NCBI GenBank assembly: GCA_017399535.1
Contig: JAFQBX010000003.1
Location: 1-39,575 of the forward strand
Length of the DNA: 39,575 nucleotides
Direction of reading: 5' to 3'
DNA from: Clostridia bacterium
Lineage (GTDB): Bacteria > Bacillota > Clostridia > Oscillospirales > Acutalibacteraceae
Each line of letters starts with the position of its first letter. Position 1 is the first letter of the stretch. Below the pieces are notes generated by a model that saw only the letters and a program-made list of their open reading frames with translations, was not told the DNA's origin and searched no databases. Made by a program: the position numbers and the translations under genes. This document shows, in pieces, positions 37,855 to 39,575 of this stretch.

Positions 37855-39213
37855 TTACTCTCTGTTCTCCAACGGAGTGTATGCTGACTCGGGTTTTACA
37901 CTTGTATATGCAGGTCTGATAATCTTTCCTGCATTCTGTATTTCTTCCAGACGATGCGCACTCCATCCTGCGATTCTTGCAACTGCAAATATTGGAGTGA
38001 AAAGTTCATATGGAAGTTCAAGCATCTTATATACCATGCCTGAATAAAAATCCACATTTGCACTTACACCCTTGTACATCTTGCGCTTCTCTGAAATAAT
38101 CTGAGGTGCAAGCTTTTCAACAGTTTCGTAAAGTTGGTATTCCTCTTGCATCCCCTTTTCCTCAGAAAGCTGTTTTGCATATGCACGAAGAATGTCCGCT
38201 CTCGGGTCGGATAAAGAATAAACAGCATGTCCCATACCGTAGATTAGACCGGCTTTGTCAAATGCTTGCTTATCCAGTAATTGCACAAGATAATTCCTGA
38301 CTGCGTTCTCATCTTTTACGTTAATATTGGCCTTCATATCATCAAACATTTGAACTACTTTAATGTTCGCGCCGCCATGACGAGGACCTTTGAGTGAGCC
38401 GAGAGCTGCAGAAATGGCAGAATAAGTATCTGTTCCCGATGAAGTAACAACATGAGTGGTAAAACTTGAATTATTACCGCCACCGTGCTCAGCGTGAAGC
38501 ACAAGGGCAAGGTCGAGAAGTTTTGCTTCGAGAGGTGTGTATTGTCCGTCCTCACGAAGAATATACAATAGATTTTCAGCTGTGTTCAGTTCCTTTTTAG
38601 GATAACGGATAACCAAGCTGTTATTTTTATGATAGTGCTGAAAAGAATGATATCCGTAGACCGCCAGCATGGGAAACTCTGCTATAAGAAGTAAGCATTG
38701 TCTCAAAACATTTGCAGTAGATATATCATCAGGATTGTCATCATATGTATAAAGCGCTAAAACGCATCTCGACAATATATTCATCATATCCTTACCGGGT
38801 GCTTTTAGAATCATATCGCGCACAAAGGAGGGTGGCAAGGAGCGGTATGCCGACAGCTGTTTGCAAAATTTATCAAGTTCCTCTTTATTAGGAAGTTTTG
38901 AAAACAAGAGAAGATAAATGGTTTCTTCAAACCCGGGACGGTTGTCGTCAAGAAAACCTTTTACAATATTACGTACATTGATCCCTCTATAATATAACTG
39001 CCCTTCACAAGAAATCTCTTTTCCGTTTTCATCCTTTTCCTTTGCCTTGATTCGGGACACCTCAGTAAGTCCTGCTACAATACCGTTTCCATCAAGGTCG
39101 CGTAGGCCTCGTTTCACATTGTACTGTGAATACATTTCTGGCATGATATGATTACTATTATCAGATAAATCTGCAAGTTCTTTTATATAAGGAGTATTTT
39201 CAGAATAATTCAT
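37855..39213 (-). CDS. Citrate/2-methylcitrate synthase
   Basis: A 452-aa enzyme that condenses acetyl-CoA with oxaloacetate. Visible family motifs are GQLYYRGINVRNIV (substrate domain), LHAEHGGGNNSSFTTHVV with the active-site His, GSLKGPRHGGAN, GMGHAVYSLSDPRA, and NVDFYSGMVYKMLELP carrying the catalytic Asp. It resembles the larger si/re-type enzymes of anaerobic Clostridia. The exact choice between citrate and methylcitrate needs activity data. The ATG at 39213 has AAAGGA 8-9 bases upstream. No aconitase or isocitrate dehydrogenase gene is next to it. Confidence 0.93.
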   Translation of the reverse strand: MNYSENTPYIKELADLSDNSNHIMPEMYSQYNVKRGLRDLDGNGIVAGLTEVSRIKAKEKDENGKEISCEGQLYYRGINVRNIVKGFLDDNRPGFEETIYLLLFSKLPNKEELDKFCKQLSAYRSLPPSFVRDMILKAPGKDMMNILSRCVLALYTYDDNPDDISTANVLRQCLLLIAEFPMLAVYGYHSFQHYHKNNSLVIRYPKKELNTAENLLYILREDGQYTPLEAKLLDLALVLHAEHGGGNNSSFTTHVVTSSGTDTYSAISAALGSLKGPRHGGANIKVVQMFDDMKANINVKDENAVRNYLVQLLDKQAFDKAGLIYGMGHAVYSLSDPRADILRAYAKQLSEEKGMQEEYQLYETVEKLAPQIISEKRKMYKGVSANVDFYSGMVYKMLELPYELFTPIFAVARIAGWSAHRLEEIQNAGKIIRPAYTSVKPESAYTPLENRE

Positions 39214-39316
39214 CTTATTTTTCCTTTCCAATAAAAATTCTTCACAATATCACTGTCTCGGCTGTATTATAGCATAAAACTGAAAATAAATCAATGCGGA
39301 GCATTGTTAAAATTCG

Positions 39317-39463
39317 TGGCAAAGCCGCAATAATTATTCATTATTCATCAGCGAAGCGACTTCATTTTTCATTATTCATTCGAAAATCCGTTCTCCTTTA
39401 ATGAATAATGAATGATGAATATTGAAGAATGAATAAATATCCCCCCGTATAACGGGGGGTATT
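39317..39463. repeat. Intergenic repeat element 5' of citrate synthase
   Basis: It begins TGGCAAAGCCGCAATA, matching the start of the 37.65-kb element. Inverted arms rich in TTATTCATT/AATGAATAA follow (about 39334-39380 against 39401-39436). It ends in a C6-GT/AC-G6 hairpin at 39438-39463. The rest of the 39214-39317 gap holds a minus-strand TGCTATAAT -10 (about 39274-39269). Confidence 0.6.
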
Positions 39464-39469
39464 TCATTT

Positions 39470-39575
39470 TCGGGCATAGCCCTAATACTACTGGCGGCGC
39501 ACAAGTGCGCTTTTGATTGGCCTGCCAGCCGAGCAATTGTTACTTACTACCCATAAATGGGTCCCGTGGGTCGAA
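39470..39575. repeat. Likely interspersed repeat at the right edge
   Basis: The last 105 bp carry a GCGCAC/GTGCGC hairpin (39497-39510), CTGGC...GCCAG arms and a CCCATAAATGGG palindrome. No gene is visible. The composition is more GC-rich than the sequence before it. I suspect a REP-like intergenic element that continues past the edge. Confidence 0.4.

Overview
The window looks like chromosomal DNA from an anaerobic, probably spore-forming Clostridia member, most plausibly Oscillospiraceae/Ruminococcaceae-like. Reasons: a SCIFF peptide with its radical SAM maturase, a CwlD-type cortex amidase, a methionine-specifying T-box, a short methionine synthase with a separately encoded reactivation domain, a LytTR/DUF3021 pair, a YajC/TIGR04086 pair, and strong Gram-positive ribosome binding sites with TTGACA/TATAAT and TGnTATAAT promoters. 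No rRNA, tRNA, CRISPR array, prophage or transposase gene was seen. The taxonomic placement is inference.

Layout. 1-2.8 kb: the end of an unrecognised gene cut by the window edge, an array of mini-hairpins between two direct repeats, a small EF-hand protein and a family 2 glycosyltransferase. 2.8-6.6 kb: an ICMT-like membrane methyltransferase, thioredoxin and thioredoxin reductase with a structured spacer between them, a metallopeptidase and RsmE. 6.64-7.25 kb: a unit bounded by 41-bp inverted repeats and carrying one small membrane/coiled-coil protein. 7.25-10.3 kb: the SCIFF operon (peptide, attenuating hairpin, maturase, coupled PLP decarboxylase). 10.3-14.3 kb: metF, the MetH reactivation protein and metH. 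14.3-18.4 kb: a nitroreductase, then LytTR regulator, DUF3021 protein and a MacB/FtsX-type ABC transporter. 18.4-20.9 kb: a MarR, iron alcohol dehydrogenase and DegV operon with a clear two-operator promoter. 21.1-22.2 kb: a membrane-anchored surface protein with two near-identical repeats.

22.2-26.1 kb: an AT-rich acyltransferase gene, a histidine phosphatase, RadA and CwlD. 26.2-28.8 kb: metY-metA behind a Met T-box. 28.8-31.0 kb: NadE, a membrane protein, TIGR04086 protein and YajC. 31.1-35.2 kb: a Gfo/Idh/MocA dehydrogenase, a FAD-Rieske oxidoreductase and two lipoproteins. 35.3-36.7 kb: a Cu/Zn-superoxide-dismutase-like protein and a ZIP metal transporter. 36.8-39.6 kb: a YwaF-like membrane protein and citrate synthase, the latter flanked on both sides by related intergenic repeat elements.

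How the genes fit together. Two unlinked operons make a methionine route. MetA (acetyl-CoA type by its Glu111) and MetY make homocysteine under a tRNA-Met T-box. MetF, MetH and the reactivation protein supply the methyl group and the final step, with no riboswitch visible. A redox theme (Trx/TrxR, nitroreductase, SOD, FAD-Rieske protein) recurs but is not clustered. The SCIFF locus is the best RiPP-like system here. The least explained structures are the inverted-repeat cassette, the mini-hairpin array and the trxA-trxB spacer.
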